64,000 bases of DNA from Actinomycetota bacterium (lineage in GTDB: Bacteria > Actinomycetota > Acidimicrobiia > Acidimicrobiales > Iamiaceae). This document shows positions 43,662-55,221 of the stretch, piece by piece (position 1 is the first letter of the stretch; the number at the start of each line of letters is the position of its first letter). The stretch is taken from NCBI GenBank assembly GCA_019639075.1, contig JAHBSO010000005.1, positions 1-64,000 on the forward strand, read 5' to 3'. A program made the position numbers and the translations under genes. The notes beneath the pieces were generated by a model, which saw nothing but the letters and a program-made list of their open reading frames with translations, searched no databases and was not told the DNA's origin.

Positions 43662-45880
43662 CAGTCCTCGACGGTGACCGAGGCGATGCGGTCGGCCTCG
43701 CCCTGTTCCACGGCTTCGAGGATGTGCATGGCGATGTCGGCCACCCGCACCTCCTCGTCCTTGCCGAGGCCCTTCACGCCGTCGTCGATCATGATGTAGC
43801 AGAAGGGGCAGGCGGTGGCGACGCGGCTGGCGCCGGTCTCGACGAGCTGCTCGGAGCGGGCGTCGTTGACCTTCGTGCCGATCGTCTCCTCCATGAACAT
43901 GCGGGCGCCACCGGCGCCGCAGCACATGCCCTTGGTGCCGTTGGCGGACGCCTCGACGACCTCGATGCCCCCGAGGCTGCCGATGACGTTGCGCGGGCTC
44001 ATGTAGACGTCGTTGTGGCGGCCGAGGTAGCAGGAGTCGTGGTAGACGACCCGCTCCTCGAGCCGGGCCTCGGAGAGGTCGAGCTTGCCCTGGTCGATCA
44101 GCCACTCGAGGAACTGGCTGTGGTGCACGACTTCGTAGCGCCCACCGAGCTGCGGGTACTCGTTCATCAGCGTGTTGAAGCAGTGCGGGCACTGCGTGAT
44201 GATCTTCTTCACGCCCATGCCGTCGAGGGTCTCGATGTTCTGCATGGCGAGCATCTGGAAGATGTACTCGTTGCCCGAGCGCCGGGCCGGGTCACCGGTG
44301 CAGTTCTCCGACGGGCCGAGGATGGCGAAGTCGACCTCGGCCCGCTGCATCAGCTTGGCCATGGCCTGGGTGACCTTCTGGTTCTTGTCGTCGAAGCTGC
44401 CGGCGCAGCCGACCCAGTAGAGGTACTCGTGGTCGAAGGGCTCGGTGCCGTCGACGATCTCGATGTCCTCGACCTTGGAGGTCCACGCCGCCCGGTCGGA
44501 CTGGCTCATGCCCCACGGGTTGCCGGAGTTCTCCATGCCCCGGTAGGCCGAGCCCAGCTCGGTCGGGAAGTCGGACTCCATGAGCGACAGGTAGCGCCGC
44601 ATGTCGAGGATCTTGTCGAGGATCTCGATGTTGACCGGGCAGATCTCGTCGCAGGCCTTGCAGGTGGTGCAGGACCACACCTCCTCGGAGGTGATGCGCT
44701 CGAAGACGGAGTTCGACCCGATGGTGATCTCGGGGACGGTGCTGATCGGGGGCGACACGGCCGGCGAACCCGACGCGGCCATGACCTCGCCGGTCTTGAG
44801 CACGATCTCGCGGGGGTCGAGCGGCTTGCCCGTGGCGTGCGCCGGGCAGACGCTGGTGCAGCGACCGCACATGGTGCAGGCGTCGGTGTCGAGCAGCTGC
44901 TTCCAGGTGAACTCCTCGACGGTGGAGGCGCCGAAGCTCTCGAGCTCGGTCTCCATGAGGTTCGGCATCGCCCGCATGGCGCCCTTCGGACGGTCCTTGT
45001 CCTTCAGGTACATGTTCAGCGGCGACGTGAAGACGTGGCGCATCATCGTGACCGGCAGGATCACGAGGAACGTGATGAAGGCGAGCACGTGGACCACCCA
45101 CCAGATCTGGTGGACACCGTGGATGGTGGAGGTGCCGTCGATCAGGCCCGAGATCGGGTAGCCGACGAACGACCACTTCTCGAAGTCCGGCCGGCCGTCG
45201 ACGGCGATGCGCCAGGCCTCGGCGCCGAAGCCGCTGACCGACAGGACGAAGAGCGTGGCCAACCCGATCGCGTGGTCCGACTTGGTCTTGATGCGGATGC
45301 GGTACGGGCGGATGACGTAGCGGCGCACGATCGCCCACGACACCCCGATGAACAGCATCAGGCCGGCGGCGTCGCCGACGAACGCGTAGGCCCGGTAGAC
45401 GTCGCCGTGGAGGAACTTCCAGCCCTCGGGCACCTGGTGGTTGATCTCGAGGATCGTCGTGACCGCCAGGAGGATGAGGAACGAGAAGTAGATGAGGCTG
45501 TGCATGATCCCGGCCGCGGGATCGCGCAGCAGGGTCTGCATGTAGACGCCGGAGCGGAAGTCGCCGAAGCGGCGGGCGGCGTTCTGCGGGGTGGTGCGGC
45601 GGTCGTCGGGCGCACCGCGCTCCCAGTTCTTCACCCGCTGGGCGAACATGTACGCCCCGTAGAGGATGACGACCGGCATCACCACGTAGAACGCGAGCTT
45701 CAGGCCGCTCGGGATGTTGTCGAAGACGTGCCGCTGGACGGGCGAGTCGTCGTGCCACTCGGTGATCAGGGGGATCACGCCGGAGGTGGCCGTGAACAGT
45801 GCGATCGCAGCGCCCAGGCCGATCACCAGGTGATGGGGCTTGATGCGCTTCGGGGCTTCGACGGTCTCTTCGGTAGCCAT
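43661..45880 (-). CDS. Membrane Fe-S oxidoreductase (HdrD/GlpC-like, NarI-like N-terminus)
   Basis: 739 residues. Five membrane helices in the N-terminal about 300 residues, resembling the b-type-cytochrome gamma subunit of nitrate reductase with several histidines. Two 4Fe-4S clusters follow (CTMCGRCTSVCP and CTTCKACDEICP, about 335-415), then two CCG domains (CPHCFNTL and CCGAGGARMFME). It should pass electrons between a quinone pool and an electron-transfer partner; such proteins often work with ETF in fatty-acid oxidation. ATG 45880. Confidence 0.85.
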   Translation of the reverse strand: MATEETVEAPKRIKPHHLVIGLGAAIALFTATSGVIPLITEWHDDSPVQRHVFDNIPSGLKLAFYVVMPVVILYGAYMFAQRVKNWERGAPDDRRTTPQNAARRFGDFRSGVYMQTLLRDPAAGIMHSLIYFSFLILLAVTTILEINHQVPEGWKFLHGDVYRAYAFVGDAAGLMLFIGVSWAIVRRYVIRPYRIRIKTKSDHAIGLATLFVLSVSGFGAEAWRIAVDGRPDFEKWSFVGYPISGLIDGTSTIHGVHQIWWVVHVLAFITFLVILPVTMMRHVFTSPLNMYLKDKDRPKGAMRAMPNLMETELESFGASTVEEFTWKQLLDTDACTMCGRCTSVCPAHATGKPLDPREIVLKTGEVMAASGSPAVSPPISTVPEITIGSNSVFERITSEEVWSCTTCKACDEICPVNIEILDKILDMRRYLSLMESDFPTELGSAYRGMENSGNPWGMSQSDRAAWTSKVEDIEIVDGTEPFDHEYLYWVGCAGSFDDKNQKVTQAMAKLMQRAEVDFAILGPSENCTGDPARRSGNEYIFQMLAMQNIETLDGMGVKKIITQCPHCFNTLMNEYPQLGGRYEVVHHSQFLEWLIDQGKLDLSEARLEERVVYHDSCYLGRHNDVYMSPRNVIGSLGGIEVVEASANGTKGMCCGAGGARMFMEETIGTKVNDARSEQLVETGASRVATACPFCYIMIDDGVKGLGKDEEVRVADIAMHILEAVEQGEADRIASVTVED

Positions 45881-45957
45881 AGCAGCTCGAAACCTACTCG
45901 CAGGTCGCGGGGTGGTCCGAACTTCTGGGTGGCGTCCGCCGCGGAGCGGCGTCGAGG

Positions 45958-46383
45958 TCAGCCGTAGATCTGACGGTCGAGCTCCCGGACGCGGGACGCC
46001 AGTTGGCCGAGCAGCTTGTGGGCGACGCTCGGCACCTCCTCCACGATCCCGGAGAACTCGCGGGAGCTGAGGACGAGCACGACGAGGTCGGTGTCGGCGG
46101 TGACGGTGGCCGTGCGGGGACCGTGGTCGAGGAGCGACAGCTCGCCGACCGCCTCGCCCGGGCCGAGCGTGCCGATCTTGCGGCCGTTGCGCTTCACGGT
46201 CGCGGTGCCCTCGACGATGAAGAACGCCTCGCGTCCGAGGTCACCCTGGTCGACCAGGACGGCGCCCGCCGGACGGGTCACCTCGTTGGTGGCCCTGGCG
46301 ATCTTCTGGAGGTCCTTCTTGCTCAGCGAGGAGAACAGCGGGTTCGCCGCGAGGCTCTCGAGGTGCTTGCTCCGGGTTGCCAT
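45958..46383 (-). CDS. Cyclic-nucleotide-binding domain protein
   Basis: About 141 residues forming a single CNBD: GREAFFIVEGTATVKRNG and IGTLGPGEAVGELSLLDHGP with the phosphate-binding PRTATV. No HTH follows, so it is a sensor without output domain. ATG 46383 is the first start of the fold; the upstream extension reads through non-coding DNA. Confidence 0.85.
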   Translation of the reverse strand: MATRSKHLESLAANPLFSSLSKKDLQKIARATNEVTRPAGAVLVDQGDLGREAFFIVEGTATVKRNGRKIGTLGPGEAVGELSLLDHGPRTATVTADTDLVVLVLSSREFSGIVEEVPSVAHKLLGQLASRVRELDRQIYG

Positions 46384-46480
46384 GGACGGGAGCATACGGA
46401 GCGTCGACCGGCTGCGCTCGGTAGTGTCCGTCGCGTCGGGGTGCGTCGGCTGGACGACGCCTCGGTGAAGGGGGTCGCAC

Positions 46481-48466
46481 ATGGCCGGGAAGCTCCGGCG
46501 CGGCGGGCTCGCCGCGATGATCGTCGCCGTCGTGTCGACCGCCGCACTCGTCGGCGCCCTCCCCGGTTCGGCCGCCGGTGCCGTCGATCAGGCCGCGCCC
46601 GCGCCCGACCTTCGCGTGTCCAGGTGGACCCTGCCCTCCCAGGTCGACGTCGGGTCCGACTTCACGTTGGGCATCGACATCGTCAACTCGGGCGGGCCGG
46701 CCACGAACGGTCAGCTGGTGCTGGACGTCGGGCCTGGGATCGAGGTGGTCTCGACGTCCATCGGCTGGTTCGGACGATCGTGCTCGGTCGTCGGATCGAC
46801 CGCGACGTGCAGCATCGGGACGGTCGATCCCTCCCAGTTCGTCTCCTTCGGCCTCCACGCGGCCGCCGAGGGGCCCGTCGACATCGGGGTGGTCCTCAGC
46901 AGCGACGAGGCCGACGCCGACCCGTCGGACAACTCGCCGTCCGGGTCGGTGTACGTCCGGGGCCCGTCCGCGATCGACCTCCGGCTCACGGGTTCGCCGA
47001 TGCCGGCGACCCTCGCTCCGACCGAGCAGCTCGACTACGCCCTCACGGTCACGAACCTCTTCAACTTCCCCACGTCGGGGGTGCGGGTCACGAGCACCGT
47101 GCCCGACGCCTTCGAGATCCGGTCGACGGCGATCGGTCTGTTCCGCACGTGCTCGGTGTCGGGCCAGGTGGTCACCTGCGACGTCGGTGCCCTCGGGGTG
47201 AGGGCTTCGGTCGACATCGCGATCGTGCTCGTGGCGCGCGACCTCCCTGGGCAGGTCCAGCTCTCCGCCGAGGTGACCTCATCCCTTCCGGATCCCTTCC
47301 CCGACGACGACGTCACGACGTCGACCGTGACGATCGAAGGCGTCGCGCAACCGCCCGACCTCGTGGTCGCGCTGCAGCTGCCGGCCACGGCGTACACGGG
47401 TGCGACCGTCAACGGGAAGGTGCAGGTGGCGAACCTGGGCGGGCAGGTCAGCGGGGTCGTGGTCGAGCTGGAGGTGCCGGCGGGCATGGGTCTGGTGTCG
47501 GCCACCACCGGGCTCAACCCGCACTCGTGCGCCATCTCCGGGACGACGGTCACCTGCGCGCTCGGCACCTCCACCACCTTCTGGTTCGCCGACCTGGTGT
47601 TCGCGCCGGCCGACGGCACCCACGAGGTCGTCGCCACGGTGCGCGCCGACCAGACCGACGCGGACCTCTCGTCGAACGAGACGTCGCGCACGATCGCCGT
47701 CGGCGGCATCGCCCCCATCCCCTTCCAGGTCACGAGCCAGGTGTCGCGGGACTTCGTCCGTCCCGGCGACGCCGTGACCCAGCGGATCGACGTGGTGAAC
47801 CGGAGCCAGGTCCCCGCGTCCGCGGTGGTCGTGGGTACCACGGTCCCGTCGGCGTTCGAGATCCGCTCGGCGAGGATCGGCTGGTTCGCCCGCCCGTGCA
47901 CCGTCGTCGGACAGGACGTGTCCTGCACGGTGGGGGATCTCGCCGCGGGCACCTCGAGGTTCATCCTGCTCGACCTGGTCGTTGCCGACGACGCCTCGTC
48001 GGGCTCCTTCCAGCTCGCGGCGCGGATCGTCTCGTCGACCCCCGGCGCGGTGACGTCCGGGTCCGTCGCCACGTCGACCGTCACCGTGGACGCGTCCGGT
48101 GCGCTGCCGGACCTGGCGATCCTTCGGTCGCTCCCCGCGTCGACGACGGTGGGTACGCCGGTGGACCTCCGCATCTCCGCGGTCCAGGGCAGCGGAGGCC
48201 CGCCGACCGGCGTGGTGGCGACCGTGCAGCTCCCGGACGGACTGGAGGCCGTGTCGTCGAGCATCGGGTGGTTCGGCCGTCCGTGCTCGGTGGCCGGGTC
48301 GACGGTGACCTGCTCGTTCGCATCGTCCTCGACCACGTGGTTCGCGACGATCGTGGTGCAACCGACCTCGCCCGGCACCCACGACGTGGTCGTCGAGGTG
48401 CACACCGACCAGGAGGATGCGAACCCGGCCGACAACTCGTCCACCGTGTCGACCACCACGACCTGA
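46481..48466 (+). CDS. Secreted multi-domain DUF11/CARDB-like protein
   Basis: 661 residues. Signal peptide (about 1-33, LAAMIVAVVSTAALVGALPG). Then five Ig-like repeats of about 120 residues. Four or five share an IGWFGRPCSV type segment followed ten residues later by VTC, a probable disulfide within each domain. No anchor, so it is secreted or loosely wall-bound. ATG 46481, GAAGGGGG upstream. Similar domains occur in the protein at 49337-51643. Confidence 0.82.
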   Translation: MAGKLRRGGLAAMIVAVVSTAALVGALPGSAAGAVDQAAPAPDLRVSRWTLPSQVDVGSDFTLGIDIVNSGGPATNGQLVLDVGPGIEVVSTSIGWFGRSCSVVGSTATCSIGTVDPSQFVSFGLHAAAEGPVDIGVVLSSDEADADPSDNSPSGSVYVRGPSAIDLRLTGSPMPATLAPTEQLDYALTVTNLFNFPTSGVRVTSTVPDAFEIRSTAIGLFRTCSVSGQVVTCDVGALGVRASVDIAIVLVARDLPGQVQLSAEVTSSLPDPFPDDDVTTSTVTIEGVAQPPDLVVALQLPATAYTGATVNGKVQVANLGGQVSGVVVELEVPAGMGLVSATTGLNPHSCAISGTTVTCALGTSTTFWFADLVFAPADGTHEVVATVRADQTDADLSSNETSRTIAVGGIAPIPFQVTSQVSRDFVRPGDAVTQRIDVVNRSQVPASAVVVGTTVPSAFEIRSARIGWFARPCTVVGQDVSCTVGDLAAGTSRFILLDLVVADDASSGSFQLAARIVSSTPGAVTSGSVATSTVTVDASGALPDLAILRSLPASTTVGTPVDLRISAVQGSGGPPTGVVATVQLPDGLEAVSSSIGWFGRPCSVAGSTVTCSFASSSTTWFATIVVQPTSPGTHDVVVEVHTDQEDANPADNSSTVSTTTT

Positions 48467-48491
48467 CGCCCTGTCTGGCGCCGGCGGAGGA

Positions 48492-49262
48492 TCAGGCGCC
48501 GGCGGTGGCCTGCTTGGCGACGGCGTCGGCCGCGGCCCGGATGGCCTCGGGGTCGCCGAGAGCCCGGTCGAGGACGTCGGTCGTGGTCGTCGCCGGGCGG
48601 GCGTCGCCGTCGAGCTCGTAGACGAGCGGGACGCCGGTCGGGATGTCGAGCCCGGCGATCGCGTCGTCGGAGATGCCCTCGAGGTGCTTCACCAACGCCC
48701 GGAGGCTGTTGCCGTGGGCGGCGACGAGGACCGTGGCGTCGTGGGCCAGGTCGGGGACGATCGCGTCGAACCAGTAGGGGAGCATCCGGTCGACGACGTC
48801 GGCCAGGCACTCCGAGCGGGGGAGCACGTCGCCGGGCACCTGCGCGTAGCGGGGATCGGTGTTGGGGTTGTGCTCGTTGGCGTCGGTGATCGGCGGTGGC
48901 GGGGTGTCGTAGCTGCGGCGCCAGACCTTGACCTGGTCCTCACCGAACTCGGCGGTGGCCTGGGCCTTGTTGCGTCCGGTGAGGTCGCCGTAGTGGCGCT
49001 CGTTGAGGCGCCAGTGCCGCTTGACCGGCACCCAGAGCAGCCCCATCTCGTCGAGGGCGAGGTTCGCGGTGCGGATCGCCCGGGTCTGGAGCGACGTGTG
49101 GACGATGCCGGGGCGGAGGCCGGCCTCGGCCATCTGCCGGCCGGCGGCCGCCGCCTCGGTCCGACCGAGCTCGGAGAGGTCGGCGTCCCACCAGCCGGTG
49201 AAGAGGTTCTCGGCGTTCCAGGTGGATTGGCCGTGCCGGAGCAGGATGAGCGTCGAGGTCAT
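48492..49262 (-). CDS. gpmA: 2,3-bisphosphoglycerate-dependent phosphoglycerate mutase
   Basis: 256 residues. [18 protein letters not shown] contains the catalytic histidine; the second histidine is in [20 protein letters not shown], and [13 protein letters not shown] is diagnostic for the cofactor-dependent enzyme. Glycolysis and gluconeogenesis. Isolated between the two DUF11-protein genes. Confidence 0.95.
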   Translation of the reverse strand: MTSTLILLRHGQSTWNAENLFTGWWDADLSELGRTEAAAAGRQMAEAGLRPGIVHTSLQTRAIRTANLALDEMGLLWVPVKRHWRLNERHYGDLTGRNKAQATAEFGEDQVKVWRRSYDTPPPPITDANEHNPNTDPRYAQVPGDVLPRSECLADVVDRMLPYWFDAIVPDLAHDATVLVAAHGNSLRALVKHLEGISDDAIAGLDIPTGVPLVYELDGDARPATTTTDVLDRALGDPEAIRAAADAVAKQATAGA

Positions 49263-49336
49263 GGCCGGCGAGCGTACCGTCCGGTCGATCTCGCCCCGGA
49301 AGCCGGATCCCGCCAGGACCGTCCCGGGCGAGGTCG

Positions 49337-51643
49337 TCAGAGCGCGGCCGCGAGGACGGTGACGACGACGCGGGCCCGGTCGTTCGTCGCGACCGGATCC
49401 GGGCTCGTGGTGGTGACCGCACCCTCGAGCGAGTACGTCCCCGGCGTGTCGGCGGCGAGCGTGAGGACGGCGACGTTCCAGGCGGCGCTCCTGAGGGATC
49501 CGACCGAACAGGTGATGTCGCGCCCGACGACGGTGCACGGGCGGGCGTAGAACCCGACCGTCGCCGAGACGAGGGTGAACCCGTCGGGGACCGTGGCCGT
49601 GACCGTGACGCCGGTGGCGGTGGTCCCGTACACGTTCCTGACCGTGAGGGTGTTGCGGACCTGGCCGCCCGTGCTCACGGTGGCGGCATCGACCGTGGAG
49701 TCGATCGTGACGTCGACGCTCGACGGTCCGATCACGCCGACGGGCACCGTCGCCGCGTCGTCGGTGGGGTCGACGTCGACGGTGGTCGGGCTCGTGGCGG
49801 TCGCCGTGACCGACCGGCTCCCCTCGGCGACGGCGAGCACCTGGAGCTCACCGAACCAGTACTGGGCCTGGGGCTGCATCCGGCAGGTGGCGGTGCGTCC
49901 GACGACCGTGCACGGCCGGGCGAGCCACCCGACCGTGGCCTGGACGATCTCGAGGCCGTCGCTGACCTCGAACCGCACCTCGACGTCGGTCGGAGCGATC
50001 CCGGAGACATGGCTCACCGTGTACGGCACCGCGAAGGTCGAACCCACGTCGACGTTCGCCGGCGAGTAGTTCAGGTGCATCGCGAGGTCGGTGGTCGGCG
50101 CGGCCTGGGCGATGGTCACGGTCGACGCGGCCGTGTTGTTCGAGGGGTCGGGATCGGGGTTGAGCGCGGTGAGCGTCCCCGTCGACGTGAAGGTGCCGAC
50201 CGAGGGGCCGGCGGTGAGGGTCAGGACGGCGACGTTGTAGTTGCCGGGGGCGATGGACGCGATGCGGCAGGTGATGTCGCGGTCGACGACGGTGCACGGT
50301 CGGGCGAAGAAGCCGACGGTCGCCGACACCAACGTGAGCCCGTCGGGCACGGTGGACCGGATCTCCACCCCGGTGGCCGGGAACGGACTGGTGGCCGGGT
50401 TCGTCGCCGAGAAGGTCTGTCGCACCTCACCCCCCGGTCCGACCTCGACGGTGGCCGGCGCGCTCGCGAGCGCGAGGTCGACGGAGCCGATCGCGATGGC
50501 GGTCGACGCGGTGTCGTCGAAGGTGTTGGGGTCGGGGTTCGCTGACGTGACGGTGCCGGTGGACGTCACGGTCCCGGGGGTCGTGCCCGCGGTGAAGGTG
50601 AGGACGGCGACGTTGTACGTGCCGGGGGCGATCGACCCGATGCGGCAGGTGACGTCGCGGTCGACGACGGTGCACGGTCGGGCGAAGAAGCCGACGGTCG
50701 CCGACACCAGCGTGAGCCCGTCGGGCACGGTGGACCGGATCTCCACCCCGGTGGCCGGGACGGGGATGCCCGCGGCGTTGGAGACCGAGAGGGTCTGTCG
50801 GACCTGCGCACCGGGCGCGGCGCTCACGGTCTCCGGCGAGGCGGTCAGGGTCAACTCGACCGGGTCGGCGGCGATGATCGTCGAGGCGGTGTTGTTCGAC
50901 GGGTCGGGGTCGGGGTTGGTGGCCAGCGCGGTGGCCGTCGACGTGTGCGTGCCGAGGTGGTCGGCGGTGAGCGTGAGGATGGCGATGTTGTACGTGCCGG
51001 GGGCGATCGACCCGATGGTGCAGGTGACGTCGCGGCCGGTGACGGTGCAGGGTCTGGTGAAGTACCCGACCGTGGCCGACACCAGGGTGAGCCCGGCTGG
51101 AACGGTGGAGGTGATCTCCACCCCGGTGGCCGGCCCGCTGCTGGTGGCCGGGTTCGTCACGCGCACCGTCTGGCGGACCTCCTCGCCGGTGTCGGCCAAC
51201 CAGTAGCCGGGGGAGCTCACGACGGCCAGGTCGACCGGGTCCGCGTTCGGGTCGACCACGACCGCGGCCGCGAGGTCACCGGCCGGGACGGTCGCGCCCG
51301 CGCTCGTGTCGGTCACCTCGGCCGCCGTCGGTTCCTCGTCGGCGTCATCGGTGCTGTGGACGTCGGTGCTCGGCTCGTCGGTCGCCGGGGGCTCGCCCGG
51401 TTCTTCGGGCGGGGACGGAGCGGCGGCCGGGTCGTCCGGCGGCGTGCTCGTGGTCGTGTCCGCCGGGATCGAGGTCGACGAAGCGTCCCCTCCGGCGTCC
51501 TGGGCGCCGGCCGCGCCGGGTGCGACGAGCACCAGCAGCGCGGCGATCGCGGCGACCACGACGGCCGTGGCCGTCGCTCTCCGCCGCTCGATCGTCCGAT
51601 CTGAGCTCTTCGTCCTCCGAATGGAGATGTTCGTCGACAGCAT
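49337..51643 (-). CDS. Secreted DUF11-repeat protein
   Basis: 768 residues. Signal peptide (about 25-48, [20 protein letters not shown]), an acidic Pro/Thr-rich linker (about 50-130), then five DUF11 domains of about 110-126 residues. Four carry [10 protein letters not shown](F/Y)(F/Y)(A/T)RPCTV and a VTC or ITC partner cysteine. No C-terminal anchor. Two repeats are nearly identical in DNA. ATG 51643. Confidence 0.82.
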   Translation of the reverse strand: MLSTNISIRRTKSSDRTIERRRATATAVVVAAIAALLVLVAPGAAGAQDAGGDASSTSIPADTTTSTPPDDPAAAPSPPEEPGEPPATDEPSTDVHSTDDADEEPTAAEVTDTSAGATVPAGDLAAAVVVDPNADPVDLAVVSSPGYWLADTGEEVRQTVRVTNPATSSGPATGVEITSTVPAGLTLVSATVGYFTRPCTVTGRDVTCTIGSIAPGTYNIAILTLTADHLGTHTSTATALATNPDPDPSNNTASTIIAADPVELTLTASPETVSAAPGAQVRQTLSVSNAAGIPVPATGVEIRSTVPDGLTLVSATVGFFARPCTVVDRDVTCRIGSIAPGTYNVAVLTFTAGTTPGTVTSTGTVTSANPDPNTFDDTASTAIAIGSVDLALASAPATVEVGPGGEVRQTFSATNPATSPFPATGVEIRSTVPDGLTLVSATVGFFARPCTVVDRDITCRIASIAPGNYNVAVLTLTAGPSVGTFTSTGTLTALNPDPDPSNNTAASTVTIAQAAPTTDLAMHLNYSPANVDVGSTFAVPYTVSHVSGIAPTDVEVRFEVSDGLEIVQATVGWLARPCTVVGRTATCRMQPQAQYWFGELQVLAVAEGSRSVTATATSPTTVDVDPTDDAATVPVGVIGPSSVDVTIDSTVDAATVSTGGQVRNTLTVRNVYGTTATGVTVTATVPDGFTLVSATVGFYARPCTVVGRDITCSVGSLRSAAWNVAVLTLAADTPGTYSLEGAVTTTSPDPVATNDRARVVVTVLAAAL

Positions 51644-51760
51644 CGGTTCACCCACCCGTGATCTCGCCCGGTTCCCGCAACCGGTGCGTCGTGCGGGCAC
51701 CCTAGCGAGCCGGTCGTCGGCCTGCCGGGATCCGCGGGTGGGTCGTCGCGTCGTCGGGTG

Positions 51761-52570
51761 TCAGCTGCGGCGGCGGCGGAGGAGGACCTCCTGGGAGATG
51801 GTCGCCACGTGCACCCCCTGCTCGGTGAACACGTGGCCGACGGTGAGCCCCCGCGACGAGATGATGCCGTGGCACACCATGGCGGTGAGGTGCCAGTCGT
51901 CGGCCCGGAGCGGCCGGTGGAACCAGAGCGCGTGGTCGAGGCTGAAGGCGACGTAGGGATCGTCGACCCCGGGCGCGTCGACGTCGGGCTGGAGCGAGAC
52001 GACGGCGTCGGTCGGGTAGTCGTCGGACATGTACGCCATGGCGCAGGCGTGCAGCACGGGGTCGTCGCCGAGGTCGCCGTTGATCCGCATCCAGCCCCGT
52101 GCCCGACCCTCGAGCCCGGGGATCCCGCGGGTGGGCACGGTGACGCGGTCGAACATCGTCGTCCACGACTCCTGCGGGAGCTCGTCGTGGCGGGGGACCT
52201 CGGGGAGCTCGGCGGTCTGCGCGTCGGGCGCCTCCTCGTCGACCTGGAACGACGCCGACATCGACAGGATGGCGCCCACGGCCTGGCGGGCGGTGACGGT
52301 GCGGGTCACGAACGAGCGGCCGTTGCGGACGCGGTCGACCTCGTAGCGCACGGGCTCGGCGTGGTCGCCGCGGCGGATGAAGTAGGCGTGCAACGAGTGC
52401 ACCCGGTACTGCGGTTCGACCGTGGCCGCCGCGGCCCGCAGCGCCTGGGCCACGATCTGGCCCCCGTAGAGGCCGCCCCACGGGTAGCGGGGGCCGGTGC
52501 CGACGAAGGTGTCGGGACCGTGCGGTTCGAGGTCCATCATCGCGACGAAGTCGGTGGCGGGATCGGCCAT
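51761..52570 (-). CDS. tesB: Acyl-CoA thioesterase II
   Basis: 269 residues, double hotdog fold. N-terminal half PRYPWGGLYGGQIVAQALRA with LHAYFIRRGD; C-terminal half with SLDHALWFHRPLRADDWHL, and the Asp, Thr and Gln of the family active site are present. Releases free fatty acids from acyl-CoA. Starts ATG 52570, divergent from dnaK. Confidence 0.92.
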   Translation of the reverse strand: MADPATDFVAMMDLEPHGPDTFVGTGPRYPWGGLYGGQIVAQALRAAAATVEPQYRVHSLHAYFIRRGDHAEPVRYEVDRVRNGRSFVTRTVTARQAVGAILSMSASFQVDEEAPDAQTAELPEVPRHDELPQESWTTMFDRVTVPTRGIPGLEGRARGWMRINGDLGDDPVLHACAMAYMSDDYPTDAVVSLQPDVDAPGVDDPYVAFSLDHALWFHRPLRADDWHLTAMVCHGIISSRGLTVGHVFTEQGVHVATISQEVLLRRRRS

Positions 52571-52667
52571 GGCCTAGATCGTGGCACGCCCTCCGAGGTG
52601 GGCCCGGGAGATCGGCGGAGGTGGCCCGTCGCAGGTGACCGATGTCGCACGATCCTGTGGTTCTTGG

Positions 52668-52698
52668 AGTTGATGGTCATGCACTCAAGTTTTATGCT
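52668..52698 (+). promoter_or_regulatory. dnaK promoter with HspR operator (HAIR element)
   Basis: TTGA (52670-52673) and TCAA (52685-52688), 11 bases apart, match the spacing of the HAIR element CTTGAGT-N7-ACTCAAG bound by HspR. The -35 box TTGATG (52670-52675) and the -10 box TATGCT (52693-52698) are 17 bases apart, so bound HspR would block RNA polymerase. hspR is the fourth gene of the operon, giving feedback. Confidence 0.8.
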
Positions 52699-52803
52699 GG
52701 CACCAATGGAGGTGACTGGCCCCGACCGGGGTCGGCCGCCAGAATCGCTCAAGAACCACCCACGTCCACCCCCGGACACCACCCACCACCCAGGAGGGGC
52801 ACC

Positions 52804-54653
<1,850 letters not shown>

Positions 54654-54654
<1 letters not shown>

Positions 54655-55208
54655 TGTCGATCCCCGAGACCCCCGGCGACGGCGCCCCCGCCGCCGCCGG
54701 GGAGTCCGACCTCCCACCCGTCGACGCGCCCGCCGAGGACCCCGGGACCGGGCTCGGCCCCGACGCATCGGTCGAGGAGCTCATCGTCGTGCTCGAGCGG
54801 GTCACCGCCGAGCGCGACGGCTACCTCGACCAGCTCCGCCGCAACCAGGCGGAGTTCGAGAACATCCGCAAGCGCCTGACCAAGCAGGCCGCCGACGCGG
54901 CTGGCCGAGCCGTCGAGCAGTTCGCGGAGCGCCTGCTCCCCGTGCTCGACGCGTGCGACAGCGCGATCGGCCACGGCGCCACCGATGTCGAACCCGTCTA
55001 CGCCGCGCTGCTCGGGACCCTCGAGAAGGAGGGCCTGGGTCGCGTGGCCGGGGTCGGCGAGCCGTTCGACCCGAACCACCACGAGGCCGTCTTCCACGAG
55101 CCGGCGGAGGAGGGCGACGACGTCACCGTCGTCGTCGAGGTCCTCCGACCCGGGTACACGTGGCACGAGCGCACCCTCCGGCCGTCGATGGTCCGGGTGC
55201 GCGGTTGA
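54654..55208 (+). CDS. grpE: Nucleotide exchange factor GrpE
   Basis: 184 residues. A disordered acidic N-terminus (1-45), long coiled coil (about 45-95, QLRRNQAEFENIRKRLTKQA) and the C-terminal head with FDPNHHEAV and GYTWHERTLRP(S)MV. Recharges DnaK. ATG overlaps the dnaK stop by one base. Confidence 0.94.
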
Positions 55209-55221
55209 GGAAGGACCCCAC

